64,000 nt of DNA from the NCBI GenBank assembly GCA_025558095.1, contig JAIVFI010000024.1, positions 1 to 64,000 of the forward strand, written 5' to 3'. Position 1 is the first letter of the stretch, and every line of letters begins with the position of its first letter. Made by a program: the position numbers and the translations under genes. Origin of the DNA: Hyaloraphidium curvatum. Its lineage: Eukaryota; Monoblepharomycota; Hyaloraphidiomycetes; Hyaloraphidiales; Hyaloraphidiaceae. Positions 42,555 to 52,167 of the stretch are shown here, one piece after another. The notes beneath the pieces were generated by a model. It did no database searches. It was not told where the DNA came from and saw only the letters and a program-made list of their open reading frames with translations.

Positions 42555-43476
42555 ATGTCCGCGCTGTGGTGCGCCCCGAGTCCCGGCCGCCCATTCTCCC
42601 CGCTGACCGCCCCGCAGGGCCAACTACCTCGTCCTCCTCGACGCGCACCCGCTCCGCACAAAGGCGCTCACGGCGGCCGCCATCGCCGCCACGGGCGACG
42701 TGTGCGCGCAGATCATCGAGCACAGGCGGAAGGCGAGGGCGACGGCGAGGGCGGGCGCGTGGCACTGGGACAGGCGGCGGACGGCGCGGCTCGGGTGCGT
42801 GGCGACGGGAAGGATGGCTCCCAACGTGGTCTCATTCTTGCCCTTCTGATCGCGCACAGATTCTACGGTCTGGCTGTCGGTGGCCCCATAACACACCTCT
42901 GGTGGGCCTTCTCGGACTCCTCGCTTCCTTGACTCCTCTTCGCCTTGTCCTTGCTCACCCCCGACCCGACAGGTACCTCGTCCTCGAAGCCATCTACGGC
43001 GCCTCGGCCACCCTCCGCTCCTCGCTGGCCAAGATGGCCACGGACCAGATCGTCGCTGCGCCGGCCTTCACCGCGGCCTTCTTCGCCGTCAACGCCGGGC
43101 TGGAGGGCAAGGGGACCAGGGAGATCGGGGAGAGGGTGAGGAGGGATCTTTGGGGGACGTTGAAGGTTCGTTTTACGATGGTGGACCGTGTCCGTCTGTT
43201 TGGACGCTCACAGGGAACACTTGGCAACGCGCACAGGCAAACTGGGCGCTCTGGCCCGCAGCACTCACCCTGAACTTCCTCTTCGTCCCGCAACCCCTCC
43301 GCGTGCTGTACGTCAACGCTTTGGGCCTCGTGTGGGGCTCGTACCTCTCGATGGTGCAGAACCGGCCGGACGCCTCGGCTGCGGAGGGAGGGATCGCGCT
43401 GGAGGACGTCAAGGTATGGATTGATGCGGAGCCGGATGAGGGGGGAGGGGAGGCTGATGCGGTGGTTAAGCTGTGA
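42555..43476 (+). CDS. Mpv17/PMP22 family membrane protein
   Basis: Four-span protein of the Mpv17/PMP22/Sym1 family, located in the mitochondrial inner membrane or peroxisome; possibly a channel. Five exons (42555-42568, 42618-42794, 42860-42901, 42973-43165, 43237-43476) give 221 residues. Seen: WANYLVLLDAHPLRTKALT, ATGDVCAQ, FYGLAVGGPITHLWY, the family core DLWGTLKANWALWPAALTLN, FVPQPLRVLYVN, and LVWGSYLSMVQ. The order and spacing match the family. The tiny first exon (14 nt) was accepted because it supplies the start and restores the W-A-N-Y motif. Confidence 0.93.
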
Positions 43477-43837
43477 CAGGGCGGTTGTGGGTGGACGCGG
43501 CGCTGGACGTGCCGGGGTGGAGACGATAGATCTTGGCGGCCGCGCGCCGCCGTTGCTGCCTCCCTCTCTGATTCATCTGAATTTCGAACAACAAAGACAT
43601 CGGATTGATGCTCGAACAATCAATTGTCCCGTTGAGGTCCTGTGGAAGGTGTTACAGAAGGTTATGCGGACGAAGCAGTGGCCTAGGGTGACGACGACCG
43701 AGTCGACCGACGCGTCATCGCTCAATCCCATCTCCAGCTCATCTCGGCGACCAGTCCTCGACCACACCGGCAACCGCCACCTCCGCCGCAGTGCAACGCG
43801 CCTCCACGCTTGCCCGCACCGTCGCGCCCGCACCAAG
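43477..43837. other. Intergenic, no gene seen
   Basis: 361 bp between the Mpv17 and endonuclease genes, same strand. The frame upstream of 43838 is open, but it overlaps the Mpv17 exon and is not credible protein. Confidence 0.4.
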
Positions 43838-44817
43838 ATGCCGCTCCGCGTTGCGACATGGAACGTCTCGTCGGGGGAAGCCTTCCTCAGGGTCGACCCG
43901 ACGGTGCTCCTCGCCAGGTTCGAGAGGAAGCTCGGCGACCCAATCGACGTGCTGGCTCTGCAGGAGCTCCGCGCCAAGGAGGAGTGGAAGCGGGAGATGC
44001 TCGCGGGGGCGCTGCCGGGCTACCGATTCTACGCCTCCTATCCCAAGGAGGGCAAGCACGGGCATTTCGGCGCGGGCGTGGGGATCTACCTGCGGGAGGA
44101 GCACACGCAGGGTGCCCGACTGCCGGAGCTCGACTGGGACGTCGAGGGGAGGGTCGCGGCGGTCGATCTGCCCGGCCTGGTGACCCTGATGAGCGTCTAC
44201 TCCGTGAACGGCACGCTGGACAGCAAGTGGATTGACCCGTCGACTGGGCAGGTGAAGAAGGTGGGCTGGGCCTGCCTTTTTGCCTCCATTACTCGGGCCT
44301 GATTCTGCATCGGCAGGACCAGTTGGGTTTCGAGATGACCCGCCACGACGCCCGCAAGGACTTCGACGAGAAGCTCCTCTCCATGCTCCGCGCGATCCAG
44401 GCCGAGGGCCGCCAGATCATCCTGCTGGGGGACATGAACGTCCAGCGCGCGGGCTCCCCTGGCCACGACAACAACGGCTGCCGCGATCGTTTCGAGCGCA
44501 TGATTAAGCAGATCGGGCTCGCGGACGCGTACCTCGATCGGGGCAAGCAAGGTGACGGCATCAGTTACTACAGCGATCGGGTGCCCTTCGGGTGGGTGCC
44601 CCCCGGAATGCGGCAGCCTTTTGCGGCTGACGTCGCCCGGCCGAGCAGGGGCAAGAAACCGAAAAGCTCGCGGGTGGACTATGTGCTGCATTCCGAGGGC
44701 ATCGGAGCTGAGCGAGCGGGTGTGTTTGTGTTTGACGGCGTCGGGGGGATCAGGGACTTCGTGCCGGGGAGGTGGGTGCACGCGCCGGTCTGGGCGGTGC
44801 TCGAGGCGGACGTTTAA
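43838..44817 (+). CDS. Endonuclease/exonuclease/phosphatase family, exodeoxyribonuclease III-like
   Basis: Metal-dependent phosphodiesterase fold, closest to ExoIII/AP endonucleases. Two exons (43838-44260 and 44317-44817), 307 residues. Seen: LRVATWNVSS (Asn), DVLALQELRAK (metal Glu), FGAGVGIYLRE, LMSVYSVNG, ILLGDMNVQ (Asp/Asn pair), SSRVDYVLHSEG and a final HAPVWAVLE carrying the His. Expected AP endonuclease function is base-excision repair. The usual SDH triplet near the end is WVH here, so the Asp of the Asp-His pair is changed and activity may be altered. The gene ends 137 bp from the next, convergent gene. Confidence 0.85.
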
Positions 44818-44953
44818 TCGCGAAAGGGTTCGTGGACTAGCTGCTGCAGGAAAACTCGGGGGATCGGGATGTTCGCCGGGTTGGCTTTTGCAATGAACGA
44901 ATGGAGACCCGCCCTTCACCATCCGTCCGTATTATGGCAGCCCGCCGCGGCGC

Positions 44954-46509
44954 TCACCCCGGGCAAACGCTCTCGGGCGTGACGCGGATCCCCACGCCCC
45001 TCAGGATGCCAAACAGCCCGATCCCCAGCGTGAACAGCGTGACGGCGACCGTCCGCACGACCCCGAAATCGATCACGAACCCCAGCAGCCTCGCCCTCGC
45101 GTTCCCGGGCTCGATGCAGCCCGACAGCACGGCGTCGTGCCAGGCCAGGCACCGGTCCATCTCGGTGCCGCCCCCGCCGGCGTGCGAAAAGCGAAGGCCC
45201 ATCTGGCGGACCTCGGACCGCGCGTCGTTGTACAGCGCGGTGATGGCCGAGACCTGCGCGTTGGCCTCCGAGAGGTTGATGAGCTCGATCAGGGAGAAGC
45301 CCACGCTGGTGGCGAGCATGGCGAACTGCCACGCCGCGATGCAGCCGGCGGCGGCGTTGAGCACAAAGGAGACGATCAGCGCGACGACCTGCCCCGCCAT
45401 GATGTTCCTGCTGATCCGGAGGTACAGCCATCGGGTCGACCATGCCGCGACGAGGTTGTGGTGCAGGGCGAGCCACGCGTGGTCCGGTGCGGGCGGATGA
45501 CCAGAAGGGAGAGCGCGCCGGAGTGCTCCGAGGACCCGCGAAAGAGCGAGGAAGACGGCGCGTCGGTGCAGCCGGGTGTTCAATCGGATGGTTGGGATAA
45601 CGTTGATGGTCCAGCAACGGGTAAAGTGCGTGATGAAGTTGCGGACAATGTATTACAGGACGGTGATGGGAAACACGGCAGCCCAACCAGAGCTCCAGAA
45701 GGGGTCGGCATAAGTGATTGCGGGGTACAGAGGTAGAAGAGGAGGGCAAGCAAGTTCATCGCCATGAAGAAGGCTGCGTCCAGTGCCTTGGCGGAGGCGA
45801 TGGCGTGTCCGAGATCACTGGTGCACGACGGGCGCGGGCACGGGCACAGATCGTCGCCGTCCACGTGCTGGAACAGGCCGCTGACTGTGTTGCTGCCAGC
45901 ATCCCCGCCGGTCACGGCGTCCTCGACGTTGCCCGGCTGTTTCTGCCCGCGGAGCTGCTGGAGGCGGATCCACATGGCCATGGACGCGTTGGAGGCCGCA
46001 ACCGCCGCAGGTCCGCTGAAGTTGGCGAAGAAGAAGGCAGCAACGGCGTTGGCGTGCCAGATGGCGATCGAGACGACGCCGAGCGTGACGTGGCCCGCCG
46101 GAAATCCTCCCTTGGCGGCAAAGAACGCGATAGACACCAGCAGTGGCACCAGGAGCAGCGTGGCGGCCAGGTGCCTCTGGACCAGCCGCGGGTGGAACGA
46201 CCCGCCGACGGACGCCATGGCGGCCTCCCAATACAGCGCCCGCGGGCCCACTCGCGCCACCTCCGCGAGCACCACATTCGGCGTCAGCGGGTCGTTGCGC
46301 CGCAGGGTCGTGGCGGGGTCCGGCTCGGCCGGCGCGTCGGCCAGCGAAAGTGTCGCGGGCGGTGCTTCGGAGGGGAAGAGGACGAGCCATTCGCGCGCAG
46401 AAAAGAGCGGGGGCGGCGGGAGCGGCTCAGGGGCATTGTGCGCTCTGTCGGCGTCTGCGTCGGACGCGCCGCCCATCGATGTCGAGGCCCGGAGGTTCCA
46501 ACGCTCCAC
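44954..46509 (-). CDS. Multi-span membrane protein of unknown function
   Basis: Not recognised. Starts MERWNLRASTSMGGASD at 46509 (a second ATG follows within 12 residues); stop near 44954. The first exon encodes an acidic, Pro-rich N-terminus with FSAREWLVLFPSEAPP. Hydrophobic segments then follow: TLLLVPLLVSIAFFAA, VTLGVVSIAIWHANAVAAFF, and AFFMAMNLLALLFYL. The last part, in another frame, has VVALIVSFVLNAAAGCIAAW and VVRTVAVTLFTLGIGLFGIL. One or two introns lie around 45580-45735; their exact borders are unresolved because two frames there look coding. At least five membrane spans are likely. Confidence 0.6.
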
Positions 46510-46700
46510 GGGGGAGACAGAGATGTTTGGACCGACCGCTCGGAAGCCGGGAAGCCCACGAAGAGATTGTTCAAGACCGCCCTAGCTCACGTCGAACGAT
46601 CAGAATCGCCTTGAAATTGGAACGTCATCCACACGAAGATCCCATTCCCGGTCGCCTGCGCGGGCCGGACGAGTTCCAGCTGATGGTCCTCTGCAGTGAT

Positions 46701-47557
46701 CTACATCCTCGCAGGCCTCCACTCTTCCGCCAGCCCCAGCTTGACCAGGTCGTAGTCCGCCGTGCACACGATCGCGGTATCGTACAGCGCCTGATCGTGC
46801 CATTAGCCGCGGTGCCGTCCAAGCATGAACGCCTCGCACGCACCGGCAACCTGCACTCTTCGTTCACCGCCTGGTACGCCGGATCCCCCGCCATATCGAC
46901 CCAATGCCACAGGCTCGGAAACTGCGCGATCCCCACCGCGTCCCACCCCCTCTCCTTGCCCACCACCTCCCCCGAGAGCTTGGCGCGGCCGCCGTGCCGC
47001 CCGCCCGCGGTCGCGGTGCGCCGGCCGTACTCCGCGTACAGCTCGCGGGCGGGGGGCGGGTTGAAAGACAGGAGATTGAGCTGCGAGACGGGAAGGGAGG
47101 GCGGGAGGGAGCGGGCGAGGGCGAGGAGGGGGTCGGACGGTTTGAGGTCGCGCGAGTCGGGGGGGAGGAGGGAGGGGTCGGCGGGGGGGGAGTATGGGAG
47201 CACGCGGGGGAAGGATGAGTGGACGGTTTGAATCCGTGCGTTCCATTTGGGGTAGACGTCGAGGGTGGGTTTCGGCATCGCGAGCGGGAGGGGGTAGCTG
47301 TCAAGGAGCAGCGACGCCGCGTCCGGCGGGATTCCGGCGCCGAGGAAGATCACCGCAGCGTGCCATTCCGTTCTCGTGATCCGTGACGCGTCGATTTTGG
47401 TGCACGGCACGGCGGTGCCGAGCACCCGAGCGGCCCAGACGACGCGTCTCCCGGCGCCGGCGAGGGCGCGCAGGAAAGCGATGCAGGACTCCTCCGAGCC
47501 GCCGGCTTTAAAGCGGGCGAGCAGGAGCTCCGCACCCTCGCTAGAAGGAGCGGCCAT
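46701..47557 (-). CDS. DUF1330-like (dimeric alpha+beta barrel) protein
   Basis: 267 residues in two exons (47557-46844 and 46790-46701). The N-terminal ~160 residues are of unknown type: ERF-like ELLLARFKAGGSEESCIAFL and WHAAVIFLGAGIPPDAASLL. The C-terminal ~100 residues resemble DUF1330: ELYAEYGRRTATAGGRHGG, LSGEVVG, WDAVGIAQFPSLWHWVDM, DPAYQAVNEE, then LYDTAIVCTADYD after the intron. The function of the family is unknown; members are ferredoxin-like barrels. The start codon is 97 bp from the divergent disordered-protein gene, and an ATATAAAA box sits between them. Confidence 0.65.
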
Positions 47558-47654
47558 ATAAAATCGTTTGCTGGCTACGGAGGTCGGGCGGTGGCGGCCC
47601 CGCGTGCGGATCCCGCGAAATCCCTCACGGCCCGAGGGTCCCTCACTCGCCGCC

Positions 47655-49484
47655 ATGACGACGACGCCTCCGTCCGCGCCGTCGTCGCTGCCGCCGTCGC
47701 CCGACCGCGCTCCGCGGCGCGGCACCCTCGAGGCGCTGTTCGGGTGGGCGCGCGGGGCGCCCAAGAAGGACGACGGCGCGAACCCGTTCGTCGACGCGGC
47801 GCTGCGATCCAAGGGCGGCGACAGCAGGGTCGCAGATGCTGGAACCCCTTCGGCAGTCGTCGGGAGCCCGCCAAAAACGCCGGGATCGCCGGGATCGCCG
47901 GATTCAGCGGGGATTGGGGCGGCCCTGAGGGTCACCGAGCTCGTCGGCAAGCTGCGGTTCGCCGCCAAAATGGGTGCCGCGGAGGACAGGCGGGCGAGCG
48001 CGAGCTCGACGGGTTCGAACTCGCCGGCGGACTCGCCTCCGTTGCCTGCGCCACCGAACTTCGACCGCACGGGCTCGAGGAGTGAGTCGCCGGCCGACGC
48101 CCATGGGGCGGACGCTTCCGCTCTTCTTGGGGACCCGGAGCTCTGGAAAACCCTGCCGAAGCCGCCGCCGCCGACGCTGCCGCGGCAGGCGGGTCAATTC
48201 GATGCCATTGGCATCTTCATCGACGCCGGGACTCCCGAAAGGACGCCGCCGTCGTCCGACGCCAGCTCGGCCAACCCGTCGCAGGCCTCGTCGCCAGCGT
48301 TTTCCAACCCCCCCACGCTGCCGCGAAAGGACAGCCTGAGCGCAACGGCGGGGAGATCGTCGCCGGATGACTCTGCGGTAACGCCTGCACACATCGGCGA
48401 GCCCGCCCTGCCTCCGATCCTGCCGCGCAAGGACTCGATGTCGCACCTCTTGGGCACGCTTTCGCAGGTCTCGATCAGCGGCCTGGACCCGTCGGCCCCT
48501 TTGCCGCCTCTGGAATCTCTCCCCCGGCCCCGCTCGCCGCTCCGCGTCGACACCGGCCGCGCGCAGCAGGACAGTCAAAAGACCCTGGACGCCGCGGCTG
48601 TCCTGCGCGAGAAAGGCGACACCACGGCGCTGCGCGAGAAATCCGTCTCCAACGGGTCGATCTCCTCGATATCCTCGGCCTCGTCGGCCGCCTCGCGGAA
48701 GCCGCCGACGGTCTCGCCGCCTGTCCGCTCGCCGCCCTCGAGGTCGGCCTCGGCTTCCCCCCGCCCCGGCTTCTCCCCCCCCATGATGCCCGCCAGCATG
48801 CCCCTCTCCAAGCTCCCGCACCTCGTCGAACGCTCGATGGGCACCCCTTCCTCGCCCAACCCTTCGGGCTCGCCCATCCGTCCCCCCGTACGCCGCTACC
48901 AGACCACTGACCGGCATCCCGAGCACCTCTTCACCGACCCCGGCCCCTCCTCCGCCGCATCCACCCCGCGGGATGCTCTCTCGGACGAGGAGCAGGACCT
49001 CCTGGAGCGCCGCTTCGTCGCCCGAAACTACGCGGACCTCCCACCCTCCCAGCCCTCGGAGCCAACGGCGGGAGCGCACCAGCGGCACGGCTCCCTCGGC
49101 CGCGGGGCGCGCTCCTCTTCCTTCGCTTCGCTGCATCCCCCTTCCTCGGCGCTGTCCCCCCCGCACCCGCTCAACCGCAGCGTCTCGGTCGGCGGCCCCC
49201 CGCGGCCGGGCCACCGCAAGGCTCTCTCCGCGAGCAACGTCGCCTTCGACTCCCGCCCCGCCGAGGACGACGGCCTCCTGCACGGGCGCGGGGACGGGGA
49301 GCGCACGGACGGGACGGTGCGGAGGAGGGCGGCGCGGAGGAGCGTCTCGGCGCAGCCCGAGGGCAAGGAGGAGGGGGCAGAGGGGGGGATCAACATGCTG
49401 CTGAGGAGCCCGGGGGCGGATGATCTGCTGGGGGCATACTACGGGGAGCTGGACGATCCCAACACGGACGACGAGGAGATGTAG
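47655..49484 (+). CDS. Long disordered Ser/Pro-rich protein with repeated LPRKDS motifs
   Basis: Single exon, 609 residues, no recognised domain. Almost the whole chain is Ser/Pro/Ala-rich and predicted disordered. Short conserved-looking motifs recur: LEALFGWARGAPKKDDGANP near the N-terminus, TLPRKDSLS and ILPRKDSMS, several R-S-x-S-x-S/P clusters, and an acidic end (YYGELDDPNTDDEEM). The L-P-R-K-D-S-[LM]-S repeats look like basophilic-kinase sites or 14-3-3 docking sites. One more upstream ATG is not present in frame. A scaffold or polarity-type regulator is possible, but this is only inference. Confidence 0.7.
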   Translation: MTTTPPSAPSSLPPSPDRAPRRGTLEALFGWARGAPKKDDGANPFVDAALRSKGGDSRVADAGTPSAVVGSPPKTPGSPGSPDSAGIGAALRVTELVGKLRFAAKMGAAEDRRASASSTGSNSPADSPPLPAPPNFDRTGSRSESPADAHGADASALLGDPELWKTLPKPPPPTLPRQAGQFDAIGIFIDAGTPERTPPSSDASSANPSQASSPAFSNPPTLPRKDSLSATAGRSSPDDSAVTPAHIGEPALPPILPRKDSMSHLLGTLSQVSISGLDPSAPLPPLESLPRPRSPLRVDTGRAQQDSQKTLDAAAVLREKGDTTALREKSVSNGSISSISSASSAASRKPPTVSPPVRSPPSRSASASPRPGFSPPMMPASMPLSKLPHLVERSMGTPSSPNPSGSPIRPPVRRYQTTDRHPEHLFTDPGPSSAASTPRDALSDEEQDLLERRFVARNYADLPPSQPSEPTAGAHQRHGSLGRGARSSSFASLHPPSSALSPPHPLNRSVSVGGPPRPGHRKALSASNVAFDSRPAEDDGLLHGRGDGERTDGTVRRRAARRSVSAQPEGKEEGAEGGINMLLRSPGADDLLGAYYGELDDPNTDDEEM

Positions 49485-49836
49485 GGATGGAAGCGGCTCG
49501 GTGGAAAGGGGCGGGGTGCGGTTGATGTGGATGAGGCGGCGGGTGGGCTCGGTGGTGGACAGGTGTACTGATCTGGATGAAAGAAGCTCGACTCGCGGCT
49601 TATTTGCTGCTGATCCCGCGCCGGCGGCACATGTCTGGCCACCGGAGTTTCGGCAAGCCCTGACTCACAGCCGCTCCGCGCTTACCAAGCTCGCTTCCAA
49701 GCAACAACCCGCGCCCGCCGTCCCCGAAAACCACCACCTCTCACAATCAAACCAAGTCGCCGCGCTGGCGACCCTTCTGAAGCACCTCCCACGCCTTCCG
49801 GCCCTTCACTCCCTCTCCCTCTCCGCGCGTCCCGCG
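49485..49836. other. Intergenic, promoter of the CoA-disulfide reductase gene
   Basis: 352 bp between two plus-strand genes. No coding or RNA signal seen; a pyrimidine-rich stretch precedes the ATG. Confidence 0.4.
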
Positions 49837-51843
49837 ATGGCGTCCGCCGAACAGCGCGCGCCGCTCACCATCGTCGCCGTCGGTGGCGTGGCCGGTGGCT
49901 CCACGGCCGCCACGAAAGCCCGCCGCGAGAACGAAGATGCGAGAATCATAGTCCTTGAGAAGGGACCTCACATATCGTTTTCCAACTGTGGACTGCCGTT
50001 CTACCTCGGTGGAAAGGTTAGGATCGTCCGGAAGCTCCCTGACACCGTCCTCTGATCTTCTACGATAGGTCGGCTCGAGGGACAAGCTGTTCCTGACTAA
50101 CCCAGCCAAGATGCACAATCGCTATGGGATCGAAGCGTGCCCTAATCACGAGGTGGTCAGCATCGACCGCAAGGCCAAGGTCGTCACCGTCAAAACTGCC
50201 GAGGGCATCGAGACGGTCGAGTACGACAAGTTGATCCTGTCACAGGGCGCCGACGCTATCGTGAGCCGCGCTTTTCCCTCCTTCTGGATTCCTTTTCTGA
50301 CCTCGGCCACCGGATCACAGATCTCCGGCAACCTCCCCGGCGTCCACGCGTCCAACGTCATGCCGCTCAAGACGGTCCCCGACGCCGACCACGCCATGGC
50401 GCTGATCCACAAGCTGCTGCCCAAGGGCGGCGCCGCCGTGAAACGGCCCGAGGACAGGCCGCACGCGGTGATCGTGGGGTGCGGCTACATCGGGCTCGAG
50501 GTGGCCGCCGAGTTCCTCGAGATCGGGATGCAGGTCACCTGCGTCGACCTCGTGCCTCAGGTGGGGTGAACCAGCTCCGATTGGCGACCATGCTCACTTC
50601 TCTGCCCCGCGCGACAGGTCCTCCCCACGTTCGACCCGGACATGGCGCAGTACGTCGAGCGCCAGCTCCGCGCAAAGGGCGTCGACGTGGTCCTCGGCGA
50701 CGGCGTCAAGTCCTTCGTCACCGAGACCCACGAGGTCGACGGGCAGCAGGTCGAGGTGGCCACGGCGATCGAGCTGACCAGCGGCCGCAAGATCGAGTGC
50801 GACATCGCGATCCTCTCCATCGGGGTCAAGCCCGACACGAGCCTCGCACGAGCGGCGGGGCTGGAGATCGGGCCCACGGGCGGGGTGGTGATCAACGAGT
50901 TCTGCCAAACCGTGACGGACCCCGACGTGTACTGCACGGGCGACATGGCCGAGATCACGCACCTCCTGACGGGCAAGAAGGTCCGCATCGCGCTGGCCGG
51001 GCCGGCCAACAAGATGGGCAGGGTGGCGGGGGCCAACGCCGCGGCGGAGAAGCCGTACCTGAGGTTCCCGGGCGCGCTGGGCACCTCCATCATCGGCGTG
51101 CTGGGAGTGACGGCGGCCATGACCGGGCTGTCGGAGAAGCAGTGCGCCAAGGAGGGGATCGATTACGGGGTCGCGATCGCCCACGCCAACAACCACACGG
51201 GCGTCTACCCGGGGGCGAAGCAGATGCACATGAAGGTGCTGTTCGAGGAGAAGTCGGGCAGGCTTCTGGGCGCGCAGGCGGTGGGCGAGGCCGGCGTCGA
51301 CAAGCGGTTGGTGGCATCCTTCCCGCCCGGAAACGTCAACCTGCTGACCGCGTTCGTCGCAGAATCGACATAATCGCGACCGCGCTGTACGCGAAGCTCG
51401 CCATCCACGACCTCGAGGACCTGGACCTCGCCTACGCCCCGCAGTACGGCGCCGCCAAGGACCCCGTCAACATCCTCGGCTGGGTGGCCAGCAACGTCCG
51501 CACGGGCTACCTCCGCGCGTCGACCTATCCCGAGATGGTCGAGACTGTGCGCGCCGCCGGCCCCGGTGCGACGCAGTTCATTGACGTTCGCGATGCGGAC
51601 GAGGTGGAACGGGATGGGGTGCCCAAGGTGCCCGACCCGCAGGCGAAATGGGTTCACATCCCCGTGGACACGCTGCGGCACAAGCTGGCGGAGCTGGACC
51701 CCAAAAAGCCGGCGTACCTGCTTTGCCATTCGGGCCTGCGGTCGTACCTCGGCTGCCGCATCCTGATGCAGCACGGGTTCGACGCGATCAACATCCAGGG
51801 GGGGATGCTGCAGGTGCCCGTCGACGACAGGTCGAAGCTCTGA
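49837..51843 (+). CDS. CoA-disulfide reductase fused to a rhodanese domain, C-terminal SKL
   Basis: FAD- and NAD(P)H-dependent reduction of CoA disulfide (or related persulfides). Five exons (49837-50016, 50069-50260, 50321-50560, 50618-51306, 51363-51843) give 593 residues. Seen: FAD loop VAVGGVAGGSTAATKARREN, the single redox Cys in SFSNCGLPFYLGG near residue 50, VIVGCGYIGLEVAAEF for NAD(P)H, CTGDMAE, the dimerisation half, and a C-terminal rhodanese with FIDVRDADEVE and active-site LLCHSGLRS (Cys near 554). This is the CoADR-rhodanese architecture known mostly from bacteria. The end DDRSKL is a classic PTS1. Four introns show it is a long-resident nuclear gene, even if acquired. Confidence 0.9.
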
Positions 51844-52167
51844 TTCCCGATATCTAGACTGTACAGCCCGGCAAACATAGATCACGCCCTGAAAATGGTC
51901 ACATTGTCGATGATGGCTACCGTCTAATCAAACGGCACGAACTTTCCCGCCGTCAGCTTGCTACAACAATAACAGAGGAATGCTTTGGAAGCCCTGCGGG
52001 CGGAGTTGAAGATGGCGCAAGGGCAAACCAGGGTGCGGTCGTTTCGCCGCTCAGGCGAAACCCGCGCAGGATCTCCGCATAAATGCCGCGGGCCAGTCAT
52101 GGCGCCGGCAGAGAACACTCTACGAAATCCGATCTGTGCCTGAAGCAGCTTCCCGTGCTCCGGCACA
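51844..52167. other. Intergenic, promoter of the Cu-ATPase gene
   Basis: 324 bp between two plus-strand genes. No coding or RNA signal seen. It is AT-richer (around 51880-51980) than the genes beside it. Confidence 0.4.
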
